64,000 nucleotides of DNA from the NCBI GenBank assembly GCA_902805475.1, contig CADCSX010000009.1, positions 744,001 through 808,000 on the forward strand, given 5' to 3'. The first letter of the stretch is position 1, and every line of letters starts with the position of its first letter. This document shows positions 1 through 12,966 of this stretch, piece after piece. Origin of the DNA: Entonaema liquescens. Its lineage: Eukaryota; Ascomycota; Sordariomycetes; Xylariales; Xylariaceae. The position numbers and the translations under genes are program-made. Under the pieces are notes generated by a model that had not been told where the DNA came from, did not search any database, and worked only from the letters and a program-made list of their open reading frames with translations.

Positions 1-1084
1 CAAAACAGCGGCGGTAGTAACAAGCTGCATCTTCTCGCCTTAGACTAAGCTACTACCTAAGCTGAAATAACTGAGACGCCGACTGGAATGCCAAGTGACT
101 GGTATCAAGAGCTTAAGCAGAGCTACCGAAACTTGATTCTTATAGGTGTTGCGGGAAGGCGGTACGCGTTGTTATCAATTGACCTATCAACAGCACGGAT
201 AAATACATGTGCTTGGCTGCTTGGTTAGCCCCTTGAATGTTGATCCTTCCAGTTAAGATCCAATCGTAAAGGGCGGGTATTGTTGGTCCAATAAGAGGCA
301 CTGCATCGTTCCAATAGTGCGGGAATGGATCCTAGCTGAAAAGCGACGCTCACTTCCATATGCGCATATGGGCTTATACATAGTATGAGGGGTTCGTTGA
401 GATAAATTCCCACGTGCTCATTTCTTTACATCTGTTAATGATTTATAGTTAGCTATGACACATTGACGGTATGCTTATTTCTTTATTCTTTATGGTTAAA
501 CAGGTTTGGGTAAAAACATGTAACTAGCTAAATTGTCTGCAGGAAGAAGTGGAAATGTAATAACTTATATTAATTGGACGAACAGTTTTCGATCGCTTGC
601 ATGTGCTTCCAGGTACCTAACTTACCACATGTTCAAGCACCTGCAGAGGCTAGTAGGTACAAGGTTAGGCAATTATTAAGGTTATACCATTTTACCTAGT
701 ATCTAAGATCGGTTATGCAAGTCCCCGAAGTCCCCGGGTTGCCCGAGTAGATAGAGTTGCGGTACCTTACCCACATTACCACTGCCCAGGTATAAGGTAT
801 TCCTCATATCTCGGGCCGACATCCTATTCCCGTGCCTAACCCGAGTATAGAACGAACACGAACACTACCTATTCCATATTAGGTGCTTAATAATTCAGTA
901 CACAAGACATCGTAATCGCAACGTTATTTATTTATCAATTGTATGCTCTATATACCGACTAGTTCGGTCTGCCAAGCTAAATTTGCAGTCGGACTAGAAT
1001 ACCCTTGTAATGGTTGATGACGGTATCGGTATCACTCCAGCTCCCGGGCCACCCCCCAGGAGATCCCACATCTTGTGTAAAGTT
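1..1084. other. Intergenic, no gene recognised
   Basis: No reading frame here has a recognisable domain. The longest short ORFs look like chance. Palindromic CCTAGGTA-like and GGTACC motifs are scattered through it, as elsewhere in this window. It lies downstream of the REI1-like gene. Confidence 0.6.
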
Positions 1085-2850
1085 TCACAAGATCTGGTAG
1101 TTGTAATATTTTTGGTGGTTGGCTTGCTTGTTAAGTGCCCACTCCTTCTGTCTTGCCGCCTTATGCTCTTGCTTACGGCTTCTCTGCTCGGCACGAACCA
1201 CCTCCTTTTTCTTCTGGTCTGTCACTCCTAACATACCAGTTCCACCATTCGCTCGACTTACAACGGCACCGTTACGACCGCGACCTTCACGTCGAACAAC
1301 CTGGCCGTTGCCGTTCTTAGCATCGTCGTCAACTTCCATAGCATCATCATCTTCAGGTAATGCTGCTTCAATAGCAAGCTGCTCGGCACGTTCCTCAGCC
1401 GAAGGGTAGTTGTGTAGGTTCTGACGATAATACTTGGCTAGAGATCGGTGGCCCACCGCACGACCTGAAGGAAGATGCAGTTCCGTATCGTCGTAAAAGA
1501 TGGCACGATGTTTATGAGCGTGTGAGTGCCAACCATCCATTTGATGGTGGTGCCGAGGGTCGTGAGAGGAATGGTGGGGATGCTTCTCAAGTCGTTCGTA
1601 CTGCCGATAGTGATGGTCAACAGGAATAGGACCTAGATCTTCAGACTTGCAAGACGAAGTAGAGCTATCCGTTTCCCAGCCTTCATCCTCCATAACCTCA
1701 TCTCCATTTTCACCCACTGCCTTGGCTGATCGTCTGGCTCCGAGTTTAGCTCCTCCATTCTGCTTCTCATCCTCAACTGACTCATCTTCCGAGTCTTCTC
1801 CATCTGAATATGTGCTTCTGAAGTCATAATAATCGCCAATCTCAACCTGCTCATCTTCCGACGTGTAAGGTATCTTGCAATGACCCTTGTCGCGCATATG
1901 TGTTTGTACAGCAAGAGCGCTGTTCTTTACTTTCCCACAATATAAGCATTCGTGGAACTCTTGGATTCTCTGTTGCAATGCTCCGATAAGACCATCAACG
2001 TCAACTAGATATTGCTTCTCGGGAATAAACATGCTGTGGATGCGTTCCATATGAACAACATTAAGAGGGACAGTTGGCGAATCGTAGTTGCAGAATAGGC
2101 ATGATTTCAGTGTTAGGTTCGGAACGGGTGTTGAAGTGCTAGAGGCTCCCTCACTGGGATCTTCTGATACAGGATGTTCTCTCTTACGCTGTGCCTCGGC
2201 TGAAGGGTGAGGATTTGACGGGCGCTTCACCGGGGAAGGACGTTCTGTTAGACTAGCCTTTTGAATACCTTCGACCACTTCATTGAACTCATCTTCGGCA
2301 ACAGGGTCAACTTCCTCACTAGTATTTGAGGGTATAGGATCACCGAGAGAGAAGGTAGAGCTCATAACGGAACTGGCATCATCTTGATTGGGTCCTCGGT
2401 GTTGCACAGCTGCCTCTCGTGCCTTATGTTTCTGACTCGAAATATGATTTCGGAAAGAGTTCTCGCTGTAGTAAGTCCGCTGGCAGACCTCACAAATTTG
2501 TTGAAAGCCGGCACGGTCCGCTTCGGCGCTGGTGGCGGCACGAGCTTGAAGAACCTTTTCGGTGAAGACCTCGGATGAAATGGGAGGGAGTGATGCAACA
2601 CGACGCTTAAGATTATACCGACTATAAAAGTAAGGGCACAGCACACGTTAGATTCATAATTCTAGACATGCGAAAGGAAAGACGAGGTAAAAACTTACTG
2701 CCAATCACTCTTCATGTGACCTTTCTGAGTATCAGCAAATCGGAAGGCTACTTGACATGTGTTGCAAGTATATTGATGAGAAGACGGCGTAGATTCCTGC
2801 TGATTAGGCAGAGCTGCACCCGCGGGCCTGCTCCCCGTGATGGTAGCCAT
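1085..2850 (-). CDS. REI1: Rei1/Reh1-like C2H2 zinc-finger protein, pre-60S factor
   Basis: Two exons: 2850-2699 and 2621-1085, with one GTAAGT...AG intron. The product is 562 aa. The intron splits a Trp-His pair so that the joined frame reads KSDWHRYNLKRR, a hallmark of the Rei1 family. Four zinc fingers are visible: CNTC...H near residue 29, CEVC...H near 94, and two more (CLFC, CLYC) in the middle, followed by an acidic stretch and a basic C-terminus. Yeast Rei1 acts in the cytoplasm on nascent 60S subunits, helping recycle Arx1/Alb1 and release Tif6. The ATG at 2850 begins the frame leading directly into finger 1. Divergent from the HECT ligase gene. Identification rests on motif order and length. 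Assignment to Rei1 rather than the paralogue Reh1 is inferred. Confidence 0.94.
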
Positions 2851-4616
2851 TGTTGCTGGGGGAATATGAATGGCGAATTTGATCGCAAGGACTACGAAAG
2901 AAGGTTGAAGTCGATTGAAGGAGAAATTGATGCTTCTAGGGAACACAGGATATGTCAAAAACGGAAGCGCCGGCTGGACAAAGTTCCTTAGTTCCTTAGT
3001 TCCAATCCCAGGGATTTAACTTTTGTGTTTTGCGCTTGAACAAGGAGGGGGAGGGGTCGATGAGGCTTTAATTTGATGTAACTAGGTCACAGCGTCGCGA
3101 ATGCCGTAGTACCAAAATCTGAGTGATTTTGCTGCGCGATTGGAAAAATGAAGGTCAAGCTTTTGTAAGCAATTACCTAGATAATCCGGCTGAAATAGAT
3201 TTTAGATTGGGTTTTTCTAAAAGAAAGAAAGAAAAAGGTTGTGACCTAACAATCGGACTAATGTGTCATGGAGGTCGCACGGCGAAAGGTGGAAAATGGA
3301 ATTAATCAGTTAAGAGAATTAAATGGTTGAAATTCTGCTTAGATGGATGGAGTGGCGTTGGTGGGGCTATTTTTACCCTCCTTCCTCTTGCCTTACCACT
3401 CTTTGCCGAAAAAAAAATATTTTAAGTTGTACTCATACGTCAGTTCTAGAACCATCCCACAGGTACATACATAGTTAGAGGCTGAGTCTTAGCGGGTACT
3501 TTCCAATCTGACAAATGACATGTAGGTTAAATAGGTACCTTGCCGATAAGCACTTGATAACTGAAAATTGAAAGTCTAGGCTGTCTTTAAGCAACCACAA
3601 TACTACCTAGGTAGGTAGGTACTGACTCTCTAAGTCCTACCTATTATCAATATGCTAAAAGGTTCATCTGATGATTATGATTTGCGGGTATGCGTCTATC
3701 TATGAAAGTGATAATGTTCTTCCATTGAGATAACTAGATCATCTTGAACTAGTTACTCAGGTGGTGAATTTATACAAAGTCCTTAGTTTTTTTTTTTTTT
3801 TTTTGGTATAGTATTAAGCCCGAGCCGGCGTAACTGTATAACATGTTTAACTAAATAAGACAATACCTATAGATTATACCGCTTGTCGTAAAGACTACCT
3901 ATACATGAAACCAGATGTCTTTAAAATCATTGCAATAGCTTAAAGTATAAAGTATTGATAGTTAAGTACTTACTTCCATAAACCTTCAATGGTCTATCCT
4001 GACTTCTCCGCTCATTGGATGGAATGGGGCTGTGGGGAAATTGAAATATACCCTTAACAACCTGGAACACTTAGGTACAAAGTCATGCATTTTGGATTTG
4101 GATGCATGTACATAGTAGTTGTACATGACGCTAGAACCAATAGACTGGGGATGGGGATGCATTCAGCCTTGGAAACTTCGTACGTTCTCGTTGTTGCGTG
4201 CGGCTCGAAGCTGATACCCACCAGTACTACATTATATCACAACTGCCTACATAATTCAAAACTTACCTATCTACCTCATTTATATCTTGTCGTTTATAAC
4301 ATTCGCAGTTGAATAATAATCTCATCCGATACACTGAATACACCTTCCTTCGATATGTTGATGACCTAATCGTATATACAACCGGGGATTGCGCCATCGT
4401 AATTGCCGTGCTCCCTAGATACATCTATCCTTCCCGACGCCCTCCCTGTTCCCTGTACCTACTTCTAACATTCACCAACTTCCATTAAATCCTGTTACCG
4501 GGTTTAGCGACTTCGATACACATTTACTCGCCATCGAGCTTTTTATCCTCGCAACCCGCACCTATTGCGATCACACGCTCGCTTCCTACAAGGGGGGGCC
4601 GCCCATACCATATGTC
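2851..4616. other. Intergenic between divergent REI1 and HECT ligase genes
   Basis: No supported gene. It contains TAGGTAGGTAGGTAC-type repeats near 3608-3622 and a poly-T run near 3787-3804. The last few hundred bases before 4617 are pyrimidine-rich, as expected for a fungal promoter and 5' leader. Confidence 0.6.
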
Positions 4617-7600
4617 ATGACGCGGGAAGTAAATCGGCCAGCGGACGATGGTCCTGGCAATAATATCCTGGATGCCGATATCTTAGCTGCTCTTTGGGAG
4701 CAAGTTCCGTTTCCACGGTTACCTGCCGATGCGCCATCTGAGATCAAAGACCTCGTTATTGATGTCGAGAATCCCAAGAGGGTTTACGCTATCTACCGTG
4801 CAAGTCGTCGCCACGATCTCCAGTTACTAGTTGAAAAGTAAGTTCTGAAATCCTCCGACCGCCCGCGCATTCCTTTAAAGCATTTAATTAACTTCCCGTA
4901 GGTTCATCACCCAACTACGCTACGGGTGCGGCTTCAACGCCTGTACGACCCCGTCATGTTTTAGCTGCCGAAAACGACTGGCTGGTAAAGCCCCGATCCG
5001 CCGATACAATCCTACCAGTGCGAGGACTCTAGCCATATTCCTGGCAAGCCAGGACGATGCCGATAATCGACTCTGTCCCCATTTACAGCCTCCAACCGGT
5101 CCCAGCGATGCTATAAAACCACTCATATTTGGTCTGAAGTATGCGACGTCTTCCAACGATGCAGCTAGTCCGGCTTATGCGGGCCTAGGTCCCAAGGTTA
5201 AATCTCCTAAAGGAGTTCCAGGTCGGGTAGCGTTGAAACGGGGACAAGCACCGATACCAAATGCCTCGCCATCCGCACAGGTGAATCGGAAGGGGACCAG
5301 TCAGGATCATAACAGACCTCACGAAGTTGAAACAGGCAAAAATGAGCCACCATCGCGGCCCAACGGTATTGATGGAATACAGATCACTGAAAAGTCGGTT
5401 AGCAAGGATTACCGCTCATTTGCTGCTAATGTGTTTGGATCTGTCGCGTTTAAGATGTTAGAATGGTTGACACCGAATAATATGGAGAGCATGTCAAAGA
5501 AAGTTACGGTCGTAGACAATACACTAGAGTCCATCGAACGCCTCCGAGAAACTGCATCTCAATCAGGAGGTCAAAGTGGAAGGACTAGTCCAACGTCTAC
5601 TCCGTCGAGACCTGATCCAGAAAACGAAGTGGATCTTAGGAAGGCCCCTGAGGTTCATCGATATACCACACGAGCACTCTCGCCTAAGAGCGACGTTACC
5701 GGGTTTTATCAAAGAGTACATTCTGAACGCCCGTCAGTTTCTAACTCCAATCCTCAGAACTTACCACCACATCAACGAAGGACTTCCAATGCACGGATCC
5801 GTCCATCCTCCGTTTCTAAGACGCAGACTAAGGGCGCGTCTGAGCCTTCAGTCGACTCTATCGTAGACGAAGCAGCACTCATATCGCCTAGCATCCCTAC
5901 ACAGCCGGAGAAGGTACCTAAAGGACTGATTCGACCTCCACCAGCTATAGCACGACCTGCATCTCAGATCATGGAGAGTGACATCCACACACTACCAGAA
6001 AATGAAGCCTTAGATCCTCCCAGTCCTCACTCCCGCGTAGACGATCACTCCTCTCAACTCGACGGAATTAGCGGCGAAGAGACATCGAGCAGCGCAGAGA
6101 CTACGCGGTCCCTAGATGCATTTGACGACACGCACGATACCCTAGAAACCACCGACAAAATAGATCCTACGTCTGAGCTAGATAGCTACTTGCCACAATC
6201 GTTATCACGCTTCAATGTTCAAGCCATCAATTTCATATGCGATATTTTACAAGAAGACGCTACCTCCGAAAGGCATCTTCTAGAGCCACCAACCATTGAT
6301 GAATCCGTTAGACGGTCGTCAAATCGGCTAAAGCCATGGAAGAGGAAAAGAAAAGCACAAGCCTCTTACCCTCAAGATCTAAAGCTTCAATGGAAGTTGT
6401 TTGTCGAACAAAGTATCTTCCATGTCTTGAGTGACCCTCGAGCAGTGTTAGATTCATTCACAAGCGCTAACGGTATCGTGGACTCGCAAACATTGTGGTA
6501 TTGCATGTTACGCTTGACAAGAGTAGCACCGAACCTCGTCTTTGATAGCCTCTGGATTGCTTTAGCGAGTCTTTTGCGCCACCGAAGACCTTACAATCTA
6601 TGAGGTCGCCAACCTCGAAAATGTTCCTCGGAGTTAAAAAGTCATTTAGCAATGTAGAGGCTGCATCGCTTATGTCCGTATGCTTCCACGCTTTAGTTGC
6701 CGCGGCGCCGCTAGTAAACGATTCAAGGCAATTGAATGACATGTCTCGTATTAGGGCCCACGGGTTATCACTTGCTGGTGGCGGCACGGTCGCGAGACAG
6801 CCGACTCCCCTGTGTTTACAATATGAAGACGCCTTCACAGATAGCATGGCTCTTCGGTTAGCAAGAAGGTTACTCAGGGTGATCCCAACGCGTCGATACT
6901 TCGATGAGCTGATTGAATTGGACTTAGATAAGGAGGATGGGATTAAAGAACCGGACGTGATTGAGTTATTGCTATCGCACCTCGAGTCCTCTACACAACC
7001 GGCCTTACATTTTTCTAAAGCGGAGCGGAGTATGCACGAGAAAAGAGTCCCGGTTTTACTTTTGGATTGGGCAAGAGCTGTGATGCTTCATGAATGGGAG
7101 GGCAAACCAGATGTTTCCGGAGACGGACCTTTCGGTGGTGCCCTCTCTCTGATGACGGCTATGTGTTAGTATCCCCTCACGGTTTTGAGGAATTCTAAAC
7201 TAACTTAAAAGCAGATCAGAAGCGTCAATCTCTCCTCCTAGGCGATGTCCATTTTCGCGCCGAATACTTTGGTGACCGCCTTGACCCTATTCAGATGCCC
7301 ATTTCTTGGTTATCCTTCACATCAACTAGGCAAAAGGTCCATATATTGGATTATCCGTATCTGTTTAATCCCACATCATTGGTTTCATACTTCAGAGCGA
7401 TTAACTTTTCAAGAATGAGCCGTTCCTACGAAGAGTCCACCTCGTTACAAAGCCGAATCAATGCTATCATTGCCCCTGACAGTCTTGTCACAGAGTCGCA
7501 CCAGAAAAATGTACTTCAAGATCTGTTGAAGGTTGCGTCATCCAAATATCTAATCCTTGACATCGGCCGTAAAAATGTACTTCGGGATGCCTTCGACCAA

Positions 7601-8688
7601 CTTTGGCGGCGGCAAGAACGCGAACTGCTGAGGCCATTGAAGGTTCATCTCGGAGAAGACAGTGGTGAAGAGGGGTTTGACTCAGGCGGTGTGCAACAAG
7701 AATTCTTCCGCCTTGCTATAGCTGAGGCTCTAAACCCTACTTACGGCGCCTTCGTCATTGATGAAAGAACGCGAATGACATGGTTTCAACCTGGTTCTGT
7801 CCAACCGGAATGGAAATTCGAGCTGGTCGGACTGGTTATGTCGCTGGCCGTTTACAACGGACTAACCCTCCCGATCACGTTCCCGAAGGCCCTATACCGC
7901 AAACTTCTAGGCGAGCCCGTTACCGAACTTCATCATATTGCCGATGGGTGGCCAGAACTCGCTAATGGGCTTACCAACGTTCTTGAATGGGACGAGAAGG
8001 ACGGCTCCGTAGAAGACGTCTTTGTTCTCACTTATGAATTTTCTGTTTCCATGTTTGGCCAACCTGTCTCACGCGAAATGAAGCCGTCGAATTCGGTATC
8101 CTGGCCACAATTCTCTAGTCACCCAAATTCTACTCCCTCTCAGCGTCCAACCCAGGGGATGCACCATTAGTCACAGGCGACAACCGTAATGCTTACGTGA
8201 GCGATTACATCCGATACTTAACTGACGTGTCGGTTGCTCCCCAATTTGATGCCTTTGCCCGTGGTTTCCGAGCCTGTTTGCACCCAAAGTCTTTACAGCT
8301 CTTGACGCCATCACTATTACAAAATCTAGTGGAGGGCACACAGGAGATTGATATCGGAGAGCTCCGCCGTGCAGCACGGTACGTAGGTTGGGATGCATCG
8401 CACCGTACTGTACGTGACTTCTGGTCCATCATTAAGAGATATGACGACCGTATGCGCCGAAAGCTGCTCGAGTTTGTTACTGCCAGTGATCGTGTTCCTG
8501 TCGGTGGCATGGCCAATATCCAGTTTGTGGTACAGAAGAACGGTGAGGAGGAGGGTGAAGGCGGCCACTTACCCACTGCATATACGTGCTATGGTACCCT
8601 TCTGCTCCCGGAGTACCGTGATAAGGATGTTCTTAGAGAACGCCTAGCCATGGCACTCGAGAACGCTCAAGGCTTTGGATTCGCATAA
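4617..8688 (+). CDS. AZUL- and HECT-domain E3 ubiquitin ligase (Hul4-like), frame interrupted twice
   Basis: Exons 4617-4837, 4902-7164 and 7215-8688, with clear GT-AG introns. The N-terminus has an AZUL-type cysteine cluster (GCGFNAC, CFSC, LCPHL) like Ube3A and fungal Hul4-type ligases. A long low-complexity Ser/Thr/Pro region follows, then a HECT domain ending in the catalytic Cys of TCY (8587-8589), 32 residues before the C-terminus. HECT E3s take ubiquitin from an E2 onto this Cys and pass it to substrate. The frame breaks near 6570 (after a TTTT run) and near 8137 (a CCC run). Each looks like one missing base, and adding one base at each gives a continuous frame of about 1319 codons. 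No consensus intron repairs either break. They may be assembly errors or real lesions. Convergent with CCT5. Confidence 0.88.
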
Positions 8689-9624
8689 ACACCGCACTGC
8701 AGTGCATTGTATACCAGGCGAGGACACCTAGTAAGGCATCATCAATAGTTGTATACTTCGAAGTAGCCCGTTGGAGATGCTGTAGGGAGGATGAAAACAA
8801 GTGCTGGATGAATAAGCCTACAGGCCCGAGCCGGATGGACATATCACAAAAAAATAAAACCAAGGAGATGGGATAAGCAAACAGGTGTCTTTTTAAAGTA
8901 TATACGAGGGGAGGAGCGTATAGGAAAGGAAAAGAGGACCCCCAGTTTTTAAGAAGGACATGAAGGACGGGATATCACCCCCCTACTTCGACAACCCATT
9001 GCCCATTACCCATTACCTATTACACACGCCTTATACCACCCGCCCCGGGGCCGAGGTATGAGGGGCTGGAGGACTGGTTTTGATTAACCCACCCGCCCAT
9101 CCCTTTATATGCCGCGGGTACTACTTATCCCCGAATACTCGTTGATCGTGTTATTATAGTACAGTATCCATCATTTTAGCGTGCGTGTAATAAAAAGTCC
9201 GAGGAGCGGTCGTTTTTGGGGATCTCATACCCATACACATATAAACAAATCTTTTAATCGCATGTGTTTTTGTATAACATGCTCAAAGTAACTCAACATG
9301 TCAAACATACATGTATCTAAATGCACGAAGGTAAACCCTTCTAGGTTGGTAACTTTTTTAGTCTTATTCTTCTTGTCTCGGCTCTACAGTAAAAGGCAGG
9401 TAGAAATAGTAAGGCGAGGTATCAGGGCTTTGATGTTGGCCTTTCAACCGCCATTCCATATACATACCAGCATGCACGCATCTCCTATTTATATCTACAA
9501 ACTGAACGACGTGGTCTTTCTCCCCCGCGAGAACACAAGGCATTATCAACACGGCGCACGTCGACATCTAGATCTAGATCAACGCAGAGAGATAGATGGA
9601 GCGCATAAACAAGCTTTATCCCAC
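8689..9624. other. Intergenic between convergent HECT ligase and CCT5 genes
   Basis: This is 3'-flanking sequence for both genes. It includes CCCATTACC-type short repeats near 9000-9025. I see no gene. Confidence 0.6.
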
Positions 9625-11572
9625 CTAATAGTCCTGGTCCCCAGAGCCGCTAACAATAACATTGTTGACCTTGAGCACCATACGGCACAGCTGTGTAGCA
9701 AGCATAAGCTGCTGGCGCTTGCCAATAAGGGGATCGATAACAAAAGCCTGCTTCATGTCGTTGCTGCCACGGTTCATACAGTCAACACCCAGCTTGCCCC
9801 GGTCCTCAGCGCCGGCCTTGACTTGCTGAGACTTGACCTCAGCAAGCGTTGCGATGGGGTTTAATCCGCTGTTCTCGGCGAGCGCCATAGGCACCGCGTC
9901 TAGCGCCTCAGCGAATGCCCGCATAGCGTATTGCTCTAGTCCAGGGGTTTTGACAGCCGCATCCTCGACGGCGAGAGAGCAGGCGATTTCGGCAGCACCA
10001 CCACCGTACACAACGCGGTTATCACGAACCAAGTTTCGTACGACACAGAGGGCATCGTGGAGAGATCGTCGAGCTTCATCGATAATCTAACGAGGGTTTA
10101 GTTACATCGATGTTCTAGAAAAGGGGTTAGCCGGGTAAACTTACCATCTTGTTGCTTCCTCGGACAAACACCGTTACAGCTCTAGTGTTGGCGCACTCCT
10201 CAATGACAAGCATCTTCTCTCTCGTTGTACCGAACGTCATTTCTCGTACAACACCAGCTCTGCCTAGCTTTTCCGCTTTCAGATCCTCAAATCGAGGTAC
10301 TATTCTGCCATTCGTAGCAATAGCAATAAGTTCGATCTCCGGGCCACCCACCCATCGCACCGCAGGTAGTTCGTTCTGTAATAATAAGTGGTTGGCTTCG
10401 TCGTCGAAACCCCACTGGCAAATAGCCAGATTGGCTCCGGTGTCCTTAATCTGCTGGATCATCTCGATGAATTTCTCGCGCTCGTAGTTTTGTAGCTTCT
10501 TGAACTCCTCAACCGATGTAATCTCCAGCTTATGCTTAGTCTTAGGCTTCGGTGGCTCGAAGGCGCACGTGAGGATGGCGATTTTAGCATCTCTGACTTC
10601 TGAAGGCATTTGGGGATGTGAGAAGTCCTTGTCGACGATGACGCCCTTGACAAGGATGGTGTCTTCCAACGCACCACCAACCTTGCCATCTACTTTGATT
10701 AACTCAAAATCGACATCTTTTCGCTCGAAGTCGGCGACGGAGAGGACGGCATCGACGGCAATATTGGCAAACTGGTCGTGTGCCTTGGACACGATCTTGC
10801 TGCCTAAACTTGTCCGGGCTACCTTGACCAAGTTCTCTGTTGATTCTCGGCTAAACTCGATGGTATCTGATATCCGGTCCAGTTCGGCCACTGCAATATC
10901 GCAGGCTTGGTCATAACCATCTGCTATTCGGATAGGGTGAATTCCCTTGTCTATAAGTTCGGCGGCCTGTTCTAAGAGGGCACCGGCCAGGACAACAACA
11001 CCCGTTGTACCGTCACCGATTTCGTCATCTTGGGATTTGGATAGTTCGACAAGGAGTTTCGCTACGTGGTTTGAGATTTCCATCTGCTGTAGAATGGTAG
11101 CTCCATCATTGGTCACCGTAATGTCTCCGTCGGGCGAGATTAGGATCTTGTCGAGACCGCGAGGACCGAGGGAAGTCTTGACAATATTTGCAACAGTTCG
11201 GGCAGCGAGGATATGAGATTTAACAGCTTCATTGCCGTATTGGCGCTTCTTCTTGCCTTGACTGAACAGATGAGGTTAGGTATGCGATATGCCTAATGGT
11301 GTATAGTGTATAGTGTATAGTATATAATGTAAATATATAAATATGTAAAGAACAAGACTTACTCTCTGACAACGATAAAAGGTCGGCCCTGTTCATCTTT
11401 CATAACAGCAGCTGTAGGTAGTATATATTAGCATATATATAAATATATAAATATATAAATATTATAGGTTGTGTTTGCCAGTATACCATTTTGGAGGTCA
11501 AGATCTAACATCCAAGATTAGTAAATCATCAAAGCCATGGCGGGGGTTATTTGATTGCATACTCAACGCCAT
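9625..11572 (-). CDS. CCT5: CCT/TRiC chaperonin epsilon subunit
   Basis: Five exons: 11572-11563 (10 nt), 11504-11487 (18 nt), 11411-11363, 11261-10145 and 10086-9625, giving 551 aa, normal for CCT5. The product is one of eight subunits of the cytosolic TRiC ring that folds actin, tubulin and other clients using ATP. Visible group-II chaperonin motifs are TSLGPRGLDKIL, VTNDGATIL and GDGTTGVVVLAG. The apical segment KPKTKHKLEITS and WVGGPEIELIAIATNGRIVPRF are typical of the epsilon subunit. The N-terminus MALNLDLQNAAVMKDEQGR only becomes continuous if the 10-nt and 18-nt coding exons are spliced in. All junctions have GT-AG and keep phase. Introns contain TATATA and TGTATAG repeats. Highly confident identity; the first two exons are inferred. 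Confidence 0.95.
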
Positions 11573-12966
11573 TTTGACAGTTTCTGTAGCTCAATAGAGC
11601 TTTCTTTGATGTATTAAATGTTACCCCGGCAGTACGTAGATTCTCTCCTAAGTTTTGGAAAGATACGCCGTTGTATGAAGTCGTTAACTTGGTAGAGTTC
11701 TGCCTTGGTATGGCGGGATGTATGGTGGGACAGGTTTGTACCTATCTCGAAATTCTGAAATTCTGAAAGATGCAGCCCCACATTCTTCCATGTCGGAAAA
11801 TTCGCAGCGCCGATATGTTACCCGCTAAGGTTCCATTGGTTCCATCTTCCATCCAGCTAAAGCTTTTATCTTATCTATTAACTAACGTTATCGTAAATCT
11901 TATCCTATAATCGAAGCTTTTCCCATTGCAACGCTACCTACCTGGTACATCATACATAATAGGTACCAAAATAGCTGACATGCATACGCGCATCCGATCC
12001 CCTTTCTTGCCTAGGTACATAGGTAGTAGGTAACCTATCGTCATACGTTAAGTACACGTCTCTAATCAACAAAAATTCTCTATCTCTTACCTTTATCCGT
12101 TGGTAATTTCGTAGGCGATGATGTTTACAAGACGTATTGGTGATTTTGCATATCACATATGTATGTAACCTTCGCGAACTAGGTCTGAGGTTATACTGCA
12201 GTAACAATCAAGAAAAAATTTAATATCTCGGTCCCTTATACTCGGCCGTAATATACGAGGGCCTCAGACGAAGCAAACCACAAATCATTTGACCTAGGTG
12301 ATTACGCATAATATAAGTTTTTACTATGAGCCGAGGCACGGCCAACCCGGACATTCCAGTGAGTGACCCCTTCTCGATAATATAATTAATAACCCAGCAA
12401 AAATCCATACAAATGTTATATATCACACTCTGAACTTCTAATTCTAGATACGCCGCGGAACGTTATTTTTTTATGGGATTCCTATTGACCCACATAGATC
12501 AGAAATTATACTCCCATACTCCTCGGTATTTCTGATAGAGAATTAGCCCCATTTACTTATACCCTAGTTAGTGGGGGCCTCACAAGCTTCAAAACCACCC
12601 AAAGCAACCAAAAACACCAAAAGCCCCCACAAGTACCTGAAAACTAGCTGAATTGCTTGTACTTGACCGAGTGGATTTGCCCCGCTGACGTTTTGTCGCC
12701 TTGCCAATAAACTAACTAATAAATTCACATTCCACGTTGAACTTTAAAATATTAAGTTGAAGCTACCTACCTACAGCTCCCCCAAAAGCTTCGACTCCAA
12801 CTTTTTATTCTTCTTCGGGTTCATTGTCGACACTACATCCCTGTCCTCTACATAATATATCTGTCATTTGTCATTTGACATCATCTACACCTTACATCCT
12901 ACACCTTTACCCTATAACCCTACAACCCTACAACCCATATCCTACAATCTGCTCTCCACATAAATC
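11573..12966. promoter_or_regulatory. Divergent promoter region, CCT5 / acyl-CoA ligase
   Basis: About 1.4 kb between divergent starts with no supported gene. The leader of the acyl-CoA ligase is pyrimidine-rich and has repeated ACCCTACA-type motifs at about 12908-12935. TACCTACC motifs occur near 12770. Confidence 0.5.

Noticed and set aside
1119..1409. Plus-strand ORFs over 1010-1410 and similar long ORFs opposite BiP (28443-29198, 28898-29455)
   Set aside because: They are antisense shadows of strongly supported genes, with no domain of their own.
8096..8143. 48-nt GTATCC...CTCAG candidate intron at the second HECT frame break
   Set aside because: Its length is a multiple of three, so removal does not restore the required frame; the 23-nt alternative is too short.
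9298..9864. 188-aa plus-strand ORF
   Set aside because: Overlaps the CCT5 3' end in antisense and has low-complexity, non-family content.
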